From the NCBI RefSeq assembly GCF_014654785.1, contig NZ_BNBD01000011.1, positions 62,001 through 126,000 of the forward strand: 64,000 nt of DNA. The letters run 5' to 3'. The position numbers and the translations under genes were made by a program. Shown in pieces: positions 1-8,189 of this stretch (its first letter is position 1; every line of letters starts with the position of its first letter). Source of the DNA: Streptomyces mashuensis (lineage in GTDB: Bacteria > Actinomycetota > Actinomycetes > Streptomycetales > Streptomycetaceae). A model generated the notes under the pieces. That model was not told the origin of the DNA. It worked only from the letters and a program-made list of their open reading frames with translations, and made no database searches.

Positions 1-23
1 CGCCCCGTCCGGAGGACGGGGCG
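1..23. terminator. Rho-independent-type hairpin at window edge
   Basis: An inverted repeat has 10-bp arms (CGCCCCGTCC at 1-10, its complement at 14-23) around a 3-nt loop. No U-tract follows, which is usual for high-GC actinobacterial terminators. It probably ends a gene lying to the left of the window. Only the fold is seen; the function is inferred. Confidence 0.5.
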
Positions 24-97
24 AACACACGGCCAAGGGGGGTGCACCGGCGTGTCCCACGCCACATTCCGGCCGGGCCCCGACCTAGGTTGGTCGG

Positions 98-703
98 GTG
101 GAGCAACCGAGCACGCGCATCCCTCAGCGCAAGGTCCGCCGCGGAGCCGACGTGCCCCGCCCCTCCGCGCCCGTCGGGCAGCGGCCCGGCGCCGCCGCGC
201 CCCGTACCCGGCCGGGCTCCCCGCCGTCCCTGCTGCGCCGGCTGCCCCGGCCCCGGCTCACCGCGCTGGGCAGCGGCCTGCTCACCGCCCTGGCGATGCT
301 GGGCGCCGGCACGCTCGACGCGCGCCTGCTGGGCGGCTCGCCGCGCGTCTACGGCGTGTTGTTCGTGCTGGCCAGCGCCGCCTGCGCGCTGTGGGTGCGG
401 CCGGTCGACCTGATGACCGCGCCGGTCAGCGTGCCCATCGCGTTCGCCGTCGGGGCCGTGCCGCTCAGCGACGGGACGTCCGGCCTCGGCGGCCGGGTGA
501 TGAGCCTGGTGACGCTGCTCTCGCTGAACGCCGCCTGGCTCTACGCGGGCACGCTGCTGGCCGGGCTGATCGCCCTGGTCCGGCGGGTCGCGCTGATCAG
601 GGAGCGACGCAGGGAACGGCTCCGGCAGCGGCGGCAGCGGCCATCGCGGCCCCCACGATCCCCGCGTTGTTCTCCAGGCGGGCGGGGACGATTCCGGCCC
701 TGA
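98..703 (+). CDS. DUF6542-type small membrane protein
   Basis: This 201-residue protein starts at GTG 98. It has a basic, proline-rich N-terminus (about residues 1-50), then hydrophobic segments around residues 55-75, 88-103, 110-125 and 145-165, and an Arg-rich cytoplasmic tail. The hydrophobic core resembles the DUF6542 family of actinobacteria, which has no assigned function. The last 107 bp overlap the 3' end of the convergent ppgK gene, so the Arg-rich tail is encoded antisense to ppgK. A shorter real protein is not excluded, but this frame has no earlier stop. The family assignment is by resemblance only. Confidence 0.6.
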   Translation: MEQPSTRIPQRKVRRGADVPRPSAPVGQRPGAAAPRTRPGSPPSLLRRLPRPRLTALGSGLLTALAMLGAGTLDARLLGGSPRVYGVLFVLASAACALWVRPVDLMTAPVSVPIAFAVGAVPLSDGTSGLGGRVMSLVTLLSLNAAWLYAGTLLAGLIALVRRVALIRERRRERLRQRRQRPSRPPRSPRCSPGGRGRFRP

Positions 704-1445
704 CGCCCTCGATCAGCGGCAGGAACTTCTCCGCCTTGCGGCTGACGCCGCCGCCGATCACGAACAGCTCGGGCGAGAACAGCATCTCCACGTGGGCCAG
801 GTAGCGGCTCACCCGCTTGGCCCAGCGGCTCCAGCTGAGGTCCTCGTCCTCCTTGACCCGGGTCGAGGCGCGCTTCTCCGCGTCGTGGCCCTGGAGCTCC
901 AGGTGGCCCAGCTCGGTGTTGGGCACGAGCGTGCCGCCGCTGAAGACGGCGCTGCCGATGCCCGTGCCGAACGTCAGCACGATCACCGTGCCGTGCCGGC
1001 CGCGGCCCGCGCCGAACGACATCTCGGCCAGGCCGGCCGCGTCGGCATCGTTGAGGAGCGTCACGGGCGCGCCGCCCAGCCGCTCGGAGAGCAGCCCCCC
1101 GGCGTCCCGGCCGATCCAGCTCTTGTCGACATTTGCAGCGGTACGGGTCTCCCCGCCGACGACGACGCCGGGGAAGGTCACCCCGACGGGCGTCCCCGCG
1201 CCGGAGTGGCCGGAGTGGCCGAAGTGGTCGGCGACCTCCCGTACGCACGCCGCGACCGCCTCCGGCGTGGCCGGGTGCGGGGTGAGGACCTTGAACCGCT
1301 CGGCGGTGAGCTCGCCGCGCGCCAGGTCGACCGGCGCGCCCTTGATGCCCGAGCCGCCGATGTCGATGCCCAGGACGGCGGGCACGCCCCGGGGCGTGCC
1401 CGCGGCGGCGGATCCGGTGTCCGTAGCCTCCGTGACAATGGCCAT
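597..1445 (-). CDS. ppgK: Polyphosphate glucokinase (ROK family)
   Basis: PpgK phosphorylates glucose to glucose-6-phosphate using inorganic polyphosphate (and often ATP) in the cytoplasm. The 282-residue product has the N-terminal phosphate-binding motif GIDIGGSGIKGA near residues 26-37, the substrate-binding acidic site in LLNDADAAG, the phosphate-2 motif LTFGTGIGSA and a C-terminal IGGGVSRK segment. Length is slightly above that of other actinobacterial polyphosphate glucokinases, partly because of an Ala-rich tail. It lies 52 bp downstream of ispH on the same strand, so the two may be cotranscribed. Its 3' end overlaps the convergent DUF6542 gene. Confidence 0.93.
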   Translation of the reverse strand: MAIVTEATDTGSAAAGTPRGVPAVLGIDIGGSGIKGAPVDLARGELTAERFKVLTPHPATPEAVAACVREVADHFGHSGHSGAGTPVGVTFPGVVVGGETRTAANVDKSWIGRDAGGLLSERLGGAPVTLLNDADAAGLAEMSFGAGRGRHGTVIVLTFGTGIGSAVFSGGTLVPNTELGHLELQGHDAEKRASTRVKEDEDLSWSRWAKRVSRYLAHVEMLFSPELFVIGGGVSRKAEKFLPLIEGVRAGIVPARLENNAGIVGAAMAAAAAAGAVPCVAP

Positions 1446-1497
1446 ACGGCCACGCTACGGCGGTACGGCCCGCTCCACCGCCCGAACCGCGGCGGGA

Positions 1498-2535
1498 TCA
1501 GCCCTGCGAGGCGTCCCCGTCGGCCGGGCCCGCGGCCAGCTCAGCGGCCTCGGTGCGCAGGTCGCGGCGCAGCTCCTTGGGCAGCGAGAAGGTGATGCTC
1601 TCCTCGGCGGCGCGGATCACCTCGACGTCGCCGAAACCGCGCGCGGCGAGCCACTCCAGCACGCCCTCCACGAGGATCTCGGGGACGGAGGCGCCGGAGG
1701 TGACGCCGACGGTGGTCACGCCCTCCAGCCACGCCTCGTCGATCTCCTCGGCGTAGTCGACGAGGTGCGCGTCGCGGGCGCCGGCGCCGAGGGCGACCTC
1801 GACGAGCCGGACGGAGTTGGAGGAGTTCTTGGAGCCGACGACGATGACGAGGTCGGCCTCGGCGCCCATCTGCTTGACGGCCGTCTGGCGGTTCTGCGTG
1901 GCGTAGCAGATGTCGTCGCTGGGCGGGGAGAGGAGGTTGGGGAAGCGCTCCTTGAGCGCGCCCACGGTCTCCATCGTCTCGTCCACCGAAAGAGTGGTCT
2001 GGGACAGCCACACGACCTTGTCCGGGTCGCGGACCTCGACGTTCTCGACGTCGCCGGGGCCGTCGACGAGCTGGATGTGGTCGGGGGCCTCGCCGCTGGT
2101 GCCGATGACCTCCTCGTGGCCCTCGTGGCCGATCAGGAGGATGTCGTAGTCCTCCTTGGCGAACCGGACGGCCTCCTTGTGCACCTTGGTGACCAGCGGG
2201 CAGGTGGCGTCGATGGTGGCCAGCTTGCCGCGGCGGGCCTCCTCGTGCACGGTCGGGGCGACGCCGTGCGCGGAGAAGATGACGATGTTGCCCTCGGGGA
2301 CCTCCACCGTCTCGTCGACGAAGATCGCGCCCTTCTTCTCCAGGGTCTTGACCACGTACTTGTTGTGGACGATCTCGTGCCGGACGTACACCGGCGCCCC
2401 GTACTGCTCCAGCGCCTTCTCCACCGCGATGACGGCGCGGTCCACGCCCGCGCAGTAGCCCCGGGGGGCGGCGAGCAGGACGCGCTTGGCGGGCGCGGGC
2501 GTCGGGCTGGAGGTCGCAGCAGTCATGCGGTCCAT
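1498..2535 (-). CDS. ispH: 4-hydroxy-3-methylbut-2-enyl diphosphate reductase
   Basis: IspH (LytB) is the last enzyme of the MEP isoprenoid pathway. It reduces HMBPP to IPP and DMAPP with a [4Fe-4S] cluster. The three cluster cysteines are visible in APRGYCAGV, DATCPLVTK and DICYATQNRQ; the HEIVHN and EVIGTSGE segments are also typical. The frame stays open far upstream, but family similarity begins at RVLLAAPRGYC. I chose ATG 2535 because a GGGGG purine run lies about 11 nt before it; the alternative ATG 2526 lacks a well-spaced site. Length (345 aa) fits the family. The undecaprenyl-diphosphate-type synthase at 35.0 kb uses the pathway's products. Confidence 0.96.
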   Translation of the reverse strand: MDRMTAATSSPTPAPAKRVLLAAPRGYCAGVDRAVIAVEKALEQYGAPVYVRHEIVHNKYVVKTLEKKGAIFVDETVEVPEGNIVIFSAHGVAPTVHEEARRGKLATIDATCPLVTKVHKEAVRFAKEDYDILLIGHEGHEEVIGTSGEAPDHIQLVDGPGDVENVEVRDPDKVVWLSQTTLSVDETMETVGALKERFPNLLSPPSDDICYATQNRQTAVKQMGAEADLVIVVGSKNSSNSVRLVEVALGAGARDAHLVDYAEEIDEAWLEGVTTVGVTSGASVPEILVEGVLEWLAARGFGDVEVIRAAEESITFSLPKELRRDLRTEAAELAAGPADGDASQG

Positions 2536-2601
2536 CGTACGGGCCGCCCCCGTACGGCGTGGCCGGGGCGCGGCCCGGTGCGGGGTGCGAATACTGGCGC
2601 C

Positions 2602-3942
2602 ATGGCCGAGCCGAGCACCCCGTCCGCCGGGGACCGCGCCCTGCGGCGGACGCTGTCGTTCCGCGACCTGGTGGTGTACGGGCTGCTGTTCGTCGCGCCG
2701 ATGGCCCCGGTCGGCGTGTTCGGCGCGCTGGACGCGCGCTCGCACGGCGCGGTGGCGCTGGTGTACGTGCTGGCGACGGTCGCGATGGGGTGCACCGCGT
2801 ACTCGTACGCGCAGATGGTGCGGGTCGTGCCGCAGGCGGGCTCGGTGTACGCGTACGCGCGCCGGGGGCTGGGGGACGGCGCGGGGTTCGTGGCCGGGTG
2901 GATGGCGCTGCTCGACTACCTGCTGATCCCGGCGGTGGCGTACCTGTTCTCGGGCATCGCGATGCACGCGCTGGTGCCGGCGGTGCCGGCGTGGGGGTGG
3001 ACGGCGGGGGCGGTGCTGGTGACGACGGCGCTGAACCTGTCGGGGGTGCGGGTGGCGGCGCGGGCGGGGTTCGTGGTGCTGGCGGTGGAGGTGGCCGTGC
3101 TGGCCGTGTTCGTGGGCGCGGCGTGCGTGGCGCTCGTCCAGGACGGGCCGCGCCGGGGGTGGCTGTCGCCGCTGACGGGGACGGGTACGGGGGCGGGCGG
3201 CTGGGGTGCGGTGGTCGGGGCCGTCTCCGTCGCGGTGCTGTCGTACCTGGGCTTCGACGCGGTCGCGTCGTTCGCGGAGGAGGCGGCGGGCGGCCCGCGG
3301 AAGGTGGCCCGGGCGGTGCTGACGTGCCTGGCGGTGTCGGGGCTGCTGTTCGTGGTCCAGACGTACCTGGCGGCGCTGCTGGCGGTGGTACCGCCGGAGC
3401 GGCTGGCGGCGGAGCCGGGCCGGCAGGGGGCGGCTTTCTACGACACGGTGGACGCGGCCGCGGGCCGGTGGCTGCACCACGTGGTGGCGGCGAGCAAGGC
3501 GGTGGGTGCGGCCTTCGCGGCCCTGGCGGGCCAGGCGGCGGCGGGCCGCCTGCTGTACGCGATGGCCCGCGACCGCCGGCTGCCGCCGGGTCTGGCGAAG
3601 GTGGACGCCGGCTCGGGCGTACCGCGCCGGGCCCTGCTGGGCGCGGCGGCGGTGACGCTCGCGGCGGCGGTCTGGGCGGCCCGCCGCCCGGACGGCCTGG
3701 ACCGCCTGGTGTCGGTGGTGGACGTGGGCGCCCTGTGCGCGTTCGCGCTGCTGCACCTGTCGGTGGTGGGGTGGTTCCGGGTGCGGGGAGGGTGGCGGCG
3801 GGTGCTGGTCCCGGTGGTGGGCCTGGCGGTGGTCCTGACGGTCCTGGCGACCGCGGCCCGGCCCGCGCAGGTGGTGGGGCTGGTGTGGCTGGGGGCGGGC
3901 GGGGTGGTGCTGTGGGTACGAGGGCGGGCGGGGGCTCCGTAG
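2602..3942 (+). CDS. APC-superfamily amino acid permease
   Basis: This 446-residue integral membrane protein has about 12 predicted hydrophobic spans. The N-terminal segment LSFRDLVVYGLLFVAPMAP is typical of the APC amino acid/polyamine/organocation permeases. TM1 carries the usual broken-helix start, and the SYLGFDAVASFAEEA segment matches the TM6 substrate region of the family. The substrate cannot be read from sequence. It is divergent from ispH with 66 bp between starts. The open frame extends much further upstream, antisense to ispH, but membrane-protein character starts only after this ATG. Confidence 0.85.
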   Translation: MAEPSTPSAGDRALRRTLSFRDLVVYGLLFVAPMAPVGVFGALDARSHGAVALVYVLATVAMGCTAYSYAQMVRVVPQAGSVYAYARRGLGDGAGFVAGWMALLDYLLIPAVAYLFSGIAMHALVPAVPAWGWTAGAVLVTTALNLSGVRVAARAGFVVLAVEVAVLAVFVGAACVALVQDGPRRGWLSPLTGTGTGAGGWGAVVGAVSVAVLSYLGFDAVASFAEEAAGGPRKVARAVLTCLAVSGLLFVVQTYLAALLAVVPPERLAAEPGRQGAAFYDTVDAAAGRWLHHVVAASKAVGAAFAALAGQAAAGRLLYAMARDRRLPPGLAKVDAGSGVPRRALLGAAAVTLAAAVWAARRPDGLDRLVSVVDVGALCAFALLHLSVVGWFRVRGGWRRVLVPVVGLAVVLTVLATAARPAQVVGLVWLGAGGVVLWVRGRAGAP

Positions 3943-3990
3943 GCCCGTATGGGGCCGGGGGCTGTCCTATGCCGCCGCTAGGCTCGGCGC

Positions 3991-5223
3991 ATGGCTGTCA
4001 ACACGTCCCCCGAGACGCCCCTGCCCGTGGGGCAGGTGTCGCGGCTCATCGGCGGGTGGATCGACCGGCTGGGTGCCGTCTGGGTCGAGGGGCAGGTCAC
4101 CCAGATCTCCCGGCGGCCCGGGGCCGGGGTCGTCTTCCTGACGCTGCGCGACCCCTCGCACGACGTCTCGCTGTCCGTCACCTGCTACCGCACCGTCTTC
4201 GACCGGGTCGCCGACGTCGTGCCGCAGGGCGCGCGGGTCGTCGTGTACGCCAAGCCCGAGTGGTACACGCCGCGCGGGCAGCTGTCGCTGCGGGCCGCCG
4301 AGATCCGGCCCGTGGGCGTGGGCGAGCTGCTGGCGCGGCTGGAGCAGCTGAAGAAGACGCTGGGCGCCGAGGGGCTGTTCGACGCGGACCGCAAGCGGCC
4401 GCTGCCGTTCCTGCCGCAGCTGATCGGCCTGGTCTGCGGCCGCGCGTCCGCCGCCGAGCGCGACGTGCTGGAGAACGCCCGGCACCGCTGGCCCGCCGTC
4501 CGCTTCGAGGTGCGCAACGTGCCGGTGCAGGGCGCGTACGCCGTGCCGGGCGTGGTCGAGGCCGTCCAGGAGCTGGACGCGCACCCCGAGGTCGACGTCA
4601 TCATCGTGGCGCGCGGTGGCGGCAGTGTGGAGGACCTGCTGCCGTTCTCCGACGAACAGCTGGTCCGCGCGGTCGCCGCGTGCCGCACGCCCGTCGTGTC
4701 GGCCATCGGCCACGAACCCGATACGCCGCTGCTGGACCTGGTCGCCGACCTGCGGGCCTCGACGCCCACGGACGCCGCCAAACGCGTCGTACCGGACGTC
4801 GGCGAGGAGCTCGCCCGCGTACGGCAGCTGCGCGACCGTGCGCTGCGCTGCGTCACGGCGCACCTGGACCGCGAGGAGCGCGGCCTCGCCGCGGCGTGCG
4901 CGCGGCCGTGCATGGAGCAGCCGCACCGGATGGTCGAGGAACGGGAGACCAAGGTCGCCGAGCTGACCGCGCGGGCCCGCCGCACTCTGGGGCACCTGCT
5001 GGACCGTGCCGAGTCGGAGCTGACCCACACGCACGCGCGCGTGGTGGGCCTCTCCCCCGCGGCCACGCTGCGCCGCGGTTACGCCGTGCTCCAGCAGGCG
5101 GACGGCCACGTCGTCCGGGACCCGGGCGAGGTCGCGCCCGGCGAACGGCTGCGGGCCCGCGTCGCGGAGGGCGAGTTCGCCGTGCGGGCGGATGGCGGAC
5201 CCGATGTCGGACCGTCCTCCTAG
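3991..5223 (+). CDS. xseA: Exodeoxyribonuclease VII large subunit
   Basis: XseA is the catalytic large subunit of exonuclease VII, which degrades single-stranded DNA in both directions. The 410-residue product has an N-terminal OB-fold (residues about 8-105, with WVEGQVTQI), the conserved catalytic segment with VIIVARGGGSVEDLLPFSDE and SAIGHEPDTPLLD, then a long charged helical region (about 265-360) and the C-terminal LRRGYAVL motif. Spacing to xseB is 10 bp. The unusual CARPCMEQPHRM segment in the coiled-coil part is family-variable. The assignment is firm. Confidence 0.96.
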   Translation: MAVNTSPETPLPVGQVSRLIGGWIDRLGAVWVEGQVTQISRRPGAGVVFLTLRDPSHDVSLSVTCYRTVFDRVADVVPQGARVVVYAKPEWYTPRGQLSLRAAEIRPVGVGELLARLEQLKKTLGAEGLFDADRKRPLPFLPQLIGLVCGRASAAERDVLENARHRWPAVRFEVRNVPVQGAYAVPGVVEAVQELDAHPEVDVIIVARGGGSVEDLLPFSDEQLVRAVAACRTPVVSAIGHEPDTPLLDLVADLRASTPTDAAKRVVPDVGEELARVRQLRDRALRCVTAHLDREERGLAAACARPCMEQPHRMVEERETKVAELTARARRTLGHLLDRAESELTHTHARVVGLSPAATLRRGYAVLQQADGHVVRDPGEVAPGERLRARVAEGEFAVRADGGPDVGPSS

Positions 5224-5233
5224 GCTGGTCCCC

Positions 5234-5485
5234 ATGGCGACGACGACGGATGGCGCGACGACCGATGACGCGCTGGGCTACGAGCAGGCGCGGGACGAGC
5301 TGATCGAGGTGGTGCGCCGGCTGGAGGCCGGCGGCACCACGCTCGAGGAGTCCCTCGCCCTGTGGGAGCGGGGCGAGGCGCTGGCGAAGGTGTGCCGCCG
5401 CTGGCTGGAGGGCGCGCGGGCGCGGCTGGACGCGGCCCTGGCCCAGGAGGCCGCCGAGGAGGCCGGCGCCCCCGAGGAGGCGTAG
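5234..5485 (+). CDS. xseB: Exodeoxyribonuclease VII small subunit
   Basis: XseB is an all-helical partner that binds the XseA coiled coil. The 83-residue product shows the family signature LGYEQARDELIEVVRRLEAG followed by TTLEESLALWERGEAL. I start it at ATG 5234, not the in-frame ATGs inside the xseA tail, because family similarity begins just after it. It lies 10 bp after xseA, so the two form an operon. The acidic, Ala-rich C-terminus is variable in the family. Confidence 0.95.
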   Translation: MATTTDGATTDDALGYEQARDELIEVVRRLEAGGTTLEESLALWERGEALAKVCRRWLEGARARLDAALAQEAAEEAGAPEEA

Positions 5486-5535
5486 GCCCGGACACCCGGG
5501 TGGTGTGAGACGGGTCCCCCACTCCCCCGATTTAG

Positions 5536-5564
5536 TTGAAGATTCACCTATCTCGACCTACAGT
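5536..5564 (+). promoter_or_regulatory. Sigma-70-type promoter for the nitroreductase gene
   Basis: TTGAAG (5536-5541) and TACAGT (5559-5564) are separated by 17 bp in an AT-richer patch between xseB and the nitroreductase gene. This matches a principal (HrdB-type) sigma promoter. It predicts transcription from about 5571 and a leader of about 65 nt. The promoter is inferred from sequence only. Confidence 0.55.
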
Positions 5565-5634
5565 GGTTCTCGCCGGCACGACCCGTTCCACCCGGAATCC
5601 CGCATTCCGATTGCCCAGGAGTAGGTGCATCCCC

Positions 5635-6225
5635 ATGACCCTCGCCCTCGACGCCGCCGCCCAGGACCTCCTCTTCCGCGAGGCCCACACGGCCAACACC
5701 TTCACCGACGAGCCCGTCACCGAGGAGCAGCTCCGGGCCGTCTACGACCTGATCAAGTTCGCCCCCACCGCCTTCAACCAGTCCCCGCTGCGCGTGGTCC
5801 TGGTCCAGTCCGAGGAGGCCCGCGAGCGCCTGACCGGCCTGATGGCCGAGGGCAACCAGGCCAAGACCCGCACCGCCCCGGTGGTGGCGATCCTCGCCGC
5901 GGACAACGAGTTCACCGAGGAGCTGCCGACGCTCTTCCCGCACTTCCCGCAGGCCAAGGACGTCTTCTTCGCCGAGCGCCCGGTCCGCGAGCAGTCCGCG
6001 GCCCTCAACGCCACGCTCCAGGCGGGCTACTTCATCCTGGGCGTCCGCGCCGCCGGCCTGGCCGCCGGCCCGATGACCGGCTTCGACCACGCCGCCGTGC
6101 AGAAGGAGTTCCTGGACGGCGACCACACCCCGCTGATGATCGTCAACATCGGCAAGCCGGGCGCCGACGCCTTCTACCCGCGCTCCCCCCGCCTGTCCTA
6201 CGAGCAGGCCGTCACCACGGTCTGA
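5635..6225 (+). CDS. Nitroreductase-family / malonic semialdehyde reductase (RutE-like)
   Basis: This 196-residue flavoprotein belongs to the nitroreductase fold (FMN-dependent, NAD(P)H-using). The N-terminal AAQDLLFREAHTANTFTDEP and the FAPTAFNQSPLRVVLV segment are characteristic of the RutE/malonic semialdehyde reductase subgroup. The C-terminal segment VNIGKPG is also typical. Family similarity starts at ATG 5635, preceded by an AGGAGTAGG ribosome-binding site; an in-frame upstream ATG at 5536 lies inside the promoter. A perfect 20-bp hairpin follows the stop. The physiological substrate is not determinable here. Confidence 0.85.
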   Translation: MTLALDAAAQDLLFREAHTANTFTDEPVTEEQLRAVYDLIKFAPTAFNQSPLRVVLVQSEEARERLTGLMAEGNQAKTRTAPVVAILAADNEFTEELPTLFPHFPQAKDVFFAERPVREQSAALNATLQAGYFILGVRAAGLAAGPMTGFDHAAVQKEFLDGDHTPLMIVNIGKPGADAFYPRSPRLSYEQAVTTV

Positions 6226-6239
6226 CCACGCGGACACAC

Positions 6240-6280
6240 AACGGGCCGGGCGGCACGCAATGCGTGCCGCCCGGCCCGTT
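6240..6280. terminator. Bidirectional terminator, perfect 20-bp arms
   Basis: Arms 6240-6259 (AACGGGCCGGGCGGCACGCA) and 6261-6280 are exact complements around a single central A. On either strand the arm ends in TT. It sits between the convergent nitroreductase and DUF4245 genes and can end both. Confidence 0.85.
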
Positions 6281-6293
6281 CGTACAACTGCTC

Positions 6294-6836
6294 TCAGCCC
6301 TTCTTCGCCTTCAGCGCCGCGGCCATCTCGGCCAGCCGCTCGTAGGGGGCCGTGCCCGTGACCACCGTGGTCACGCCCTTCTCCTCACGCACCAGGGCGT
6401 TGTACTTGTCGCCCTCGTAGCGCTGCCACACCGCGTCGCCGACCTTCTGCGTGCGGCCCGTCCTCTCGGCCCGCCGGCTCACGCTGTCCACGAACGCGCG
6501 CGCCGGGCCGTCGCTCTGCTCGACGGCCACGTACTGCCGCTGCGGGTCCAGGAACCCCAGGTGCCAGGCCGAGCCCTCGTCGCCCTGGGCGCGGTACCGC
6601 ACGGACGTCGCCCGCCAGCCGTCGCCGAGCCCCTCCGGCGCGGCCACGGCGTACGGCGCCGCGCGCCGGGCCGTCTCCAGCTCCACGCCGTAGCTCACCG
6701 TCCGCACCGGGTCGCCGCTCTCGTCGTGCGGGATGAAGAGGTAGCTGATGCCCGCGACGGGGACGACCACCGCCATCGACAGCAGCATGTTCCGAATCGT
6801 CTGGCTCTTGCCGTTCCTGCCTGCCACGCGTCCCAT
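6294..6836 (-). CDS. DUF4245 membrane-anchored protein
   Basis: This 180-residue protein has a basic N-terminus (residues 1-15), one hydrophobic anchor at about 16-36 and an extracytoplasmic domain of about 140 residues. The DGWRATSVRYRA and WHLGFLDPQRQYVAVEQSD segments resemble DUF4245, an actinobacterial family of unknown function. It is divergent from glpX with 182 bp between the starts, an arrangement I believe is common in Streptomyces. No catalytic motif is visible. Confidence 0.75.
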   Translation of the reverse strand: MGRVAGRNGKSQTIRNMLLSMAVVVPVAGISYLFIPHDESGDPVRTVSYGVELETARRAAPYAVAAPEGLGDGWRATSVRYRAQGDEGSAWHLGFLDPQRQYVAVEQSDGPARAFVDSVSRRAERTGRTQKVGDAVWQRYEGDKYNALVREEKGVTTVVTGTAPYERLAEMAAALKAKKG

Positions 6837-7018
6837 CGTCCCCCATGGCCGAGTCGATCACGACAGCGGCCCGGACGGCACCCTTGACGCCGCTCATGCG
6901 TGGGGCACCCTGCTCACTCTCGCAATGAACCGATAAAGTCATGGACACCCTCACCCTCCCGGCCCATCGCGGCCGGGCGGAGCCCACGGCCGCCGCCGTA
7001 CAGAAAGGTGCGCCCCCG

Positions 7019-8050
7019 ATGACCGATCATCACCTCCCGTCCCAGCTCGAGGTCAGCCCCGAGGACCCGGACCGCAACCTCGCGCTGGAGCTCGTCCGGG
7101 TCACCGAGGCCGGTGCCATGGCGTCGGGCCGCTGGGTCGGCCGCGGCGACAAGAACGGCGCGGACGGCGCGGCCGTGCGGGCGATGCGGGCGCTGATCCA
7201 CACCGTCTCCATGAACGGCGTGGTGGTCATCGGCGAGGGCGAGAAGGACAACGCCCCCATGCTCTACAACGGCGAGCGGGTGGGCGACGGCACGGGCGCC
7301 GAGTGCGACGTGGCCGTGGACCCGGTGGACGGCACCACGCTGACCGCCAAGGGCATGGCCAACGCGGTCTCGGTGCTCGCCGTGGCCGAGCGCGGCACCA
7401 TGTTCGACCCGTCCGCGGTCTTCTACATGGACAAGCTCGTCACCGGCCCGGAGGCGGCCGACTTCGTCGACATCACTGCGCCCGTGGCCGTGAACATCCG
7501 CCGCATCGCCAAGGCGAAGCGTTCCTCCGTCGAGGACGTCACGGTGGTCGTCCTCGACCGCCCCCGGCACGACGGGCTGGTGAAGGAGATCCGCGAGGCG
7601 GGCGCCCGGATCAAGTTCATCTCCGACGGCGACGTGGCCGGCGCCATCATGGCCGCCCGCGAGGGTACGGGCGTGGACCTGCTGCTGGGTGTCGGCGGCA
7701 CCCCGGAGGGCATCATCGCGGCCTGCGCCATGAAGTGCCTGGGCGGCACCATCCAGGCGCGGCTGTGGCCGAAGGACGACGAGGAGCGGCAGCGCGCCCT
7801 GGACGCCGGCCACGACCTGGACCGCGTGCTGCACACCGACGACCTGGTCAGCGGCGAGAACGTGTTCTTCGTGGCGACCGGCATCACCGACGGCGAGCTG
7901 CTGCGCGGCGTCCGCTACCGGTCGGAGACGGCCACCACCCAGTCGCTGGTGATGCGGTCGAAGTCGGGCACGATCCGGCTGATCGACTCCGAGCACCGGC
8001 TGTCGAAGCTGCGCGCCTACAGCGCCATCGACTTCGAGCGCCCGCGCTGA
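7019..8050 (+). CDS. glpX: Class II fructose-1,6-bisphosphatase
   Basis: GlpX hydrolyses fructose-1,6-bisphosphate to fructose-6-phosphate in gluconeogenesis. The 343-residue product carries the metal and substrate motifs GEGEKDNAPML, DPVDGTTLTAKG and GVGGTPEGIIAACAMK. I start it at ATG 7019, preceded by AGAAAGGTG at 7002-7010; an in-frame upstream ATG at 6941 would add 26 residues unlike the family. It fits with the PEP carboxykinase near 60 kb as the dedicated gluconeogenic steps. Two hairpins follow the gene. Confidence 0.95.
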   Translation: MTDHHLPSQLEVSPEDPDRNLALELVRVTEAGAMASGRWVGRGDKNGADGAAVRAMRALIHTVSMNGVVVIGEGEKDNAPMLYNGERVGDGTGAECDVAVDPVDGTTLTAKGMANAVSVLAVAERGTMFDPSAVFYMDKLVTGPEAADFVDITAPVAVNIRRIAKAKRSSVEDVTVVVLDRPRHDGLVKEIREAGARIKFISDGDVAGAIMAAREGTGVDLLLGVGGTPEGIIAACAMKCLGGTIQARLWPKDDEERQRALDAGHDLDRVLHTDDLVSGENVFFVATGITDGELLRGVRYRSETATTQSLVMRSKSGTIRLIDSEHRLSKLRAYSAIDFERPR

Positions 8051-8073
8051 CGCATCGCGTCGCCTCGCGTCGC

Positions 8074-8096
8074 GTCCGGGGGCCGCGCCCCCGGAC
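8074..8096 (+). terminator. Hairpin downstream of glpX
   Basis: GTCCGGGGGC (8074-8083) and GCCCCCGGAC (8087-8096) are 10-bp complementary arms with a CGC loop, 24 bp after the glpX stop. It is followed by a second, larger hairpin at 8126-8170. It is preceded by a GCGTCGC repeat directly after the stop codon. Confidence 0.65.
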
Positions 8097-8125
8097 CTCG
8101 CGCAGGCCGGGCCTCGCACGGGTCC

Positions 8126-8170
8126 TCGTACGCCGGACGGGCTGGGATTCCCAGCCCGTCCGGCGTACGA
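8126..8170. terminator. Bidirectional terminator, perfect 22-bp arms
   Basis: The arms at 8126-8147 and 8149-8170 are perfectly complementary around one T. The palindrome contains ACGCCGGACGGGC, which recurs in the hairpin at 59002-59043. It lies between convergent glpX and the WhiB-family gene. Confidence 0.85.
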
Positions 8171-8189
8171 GGTGCGGCGCGGCGGCGGC

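Noticed and set aside
2536..3756. An upstream extension of ispH on the minus strand
   Set aside because: The added sequence is low-complexity and antisense to the permease; family similarity and a ribosome-binding site fit the start near 2535.
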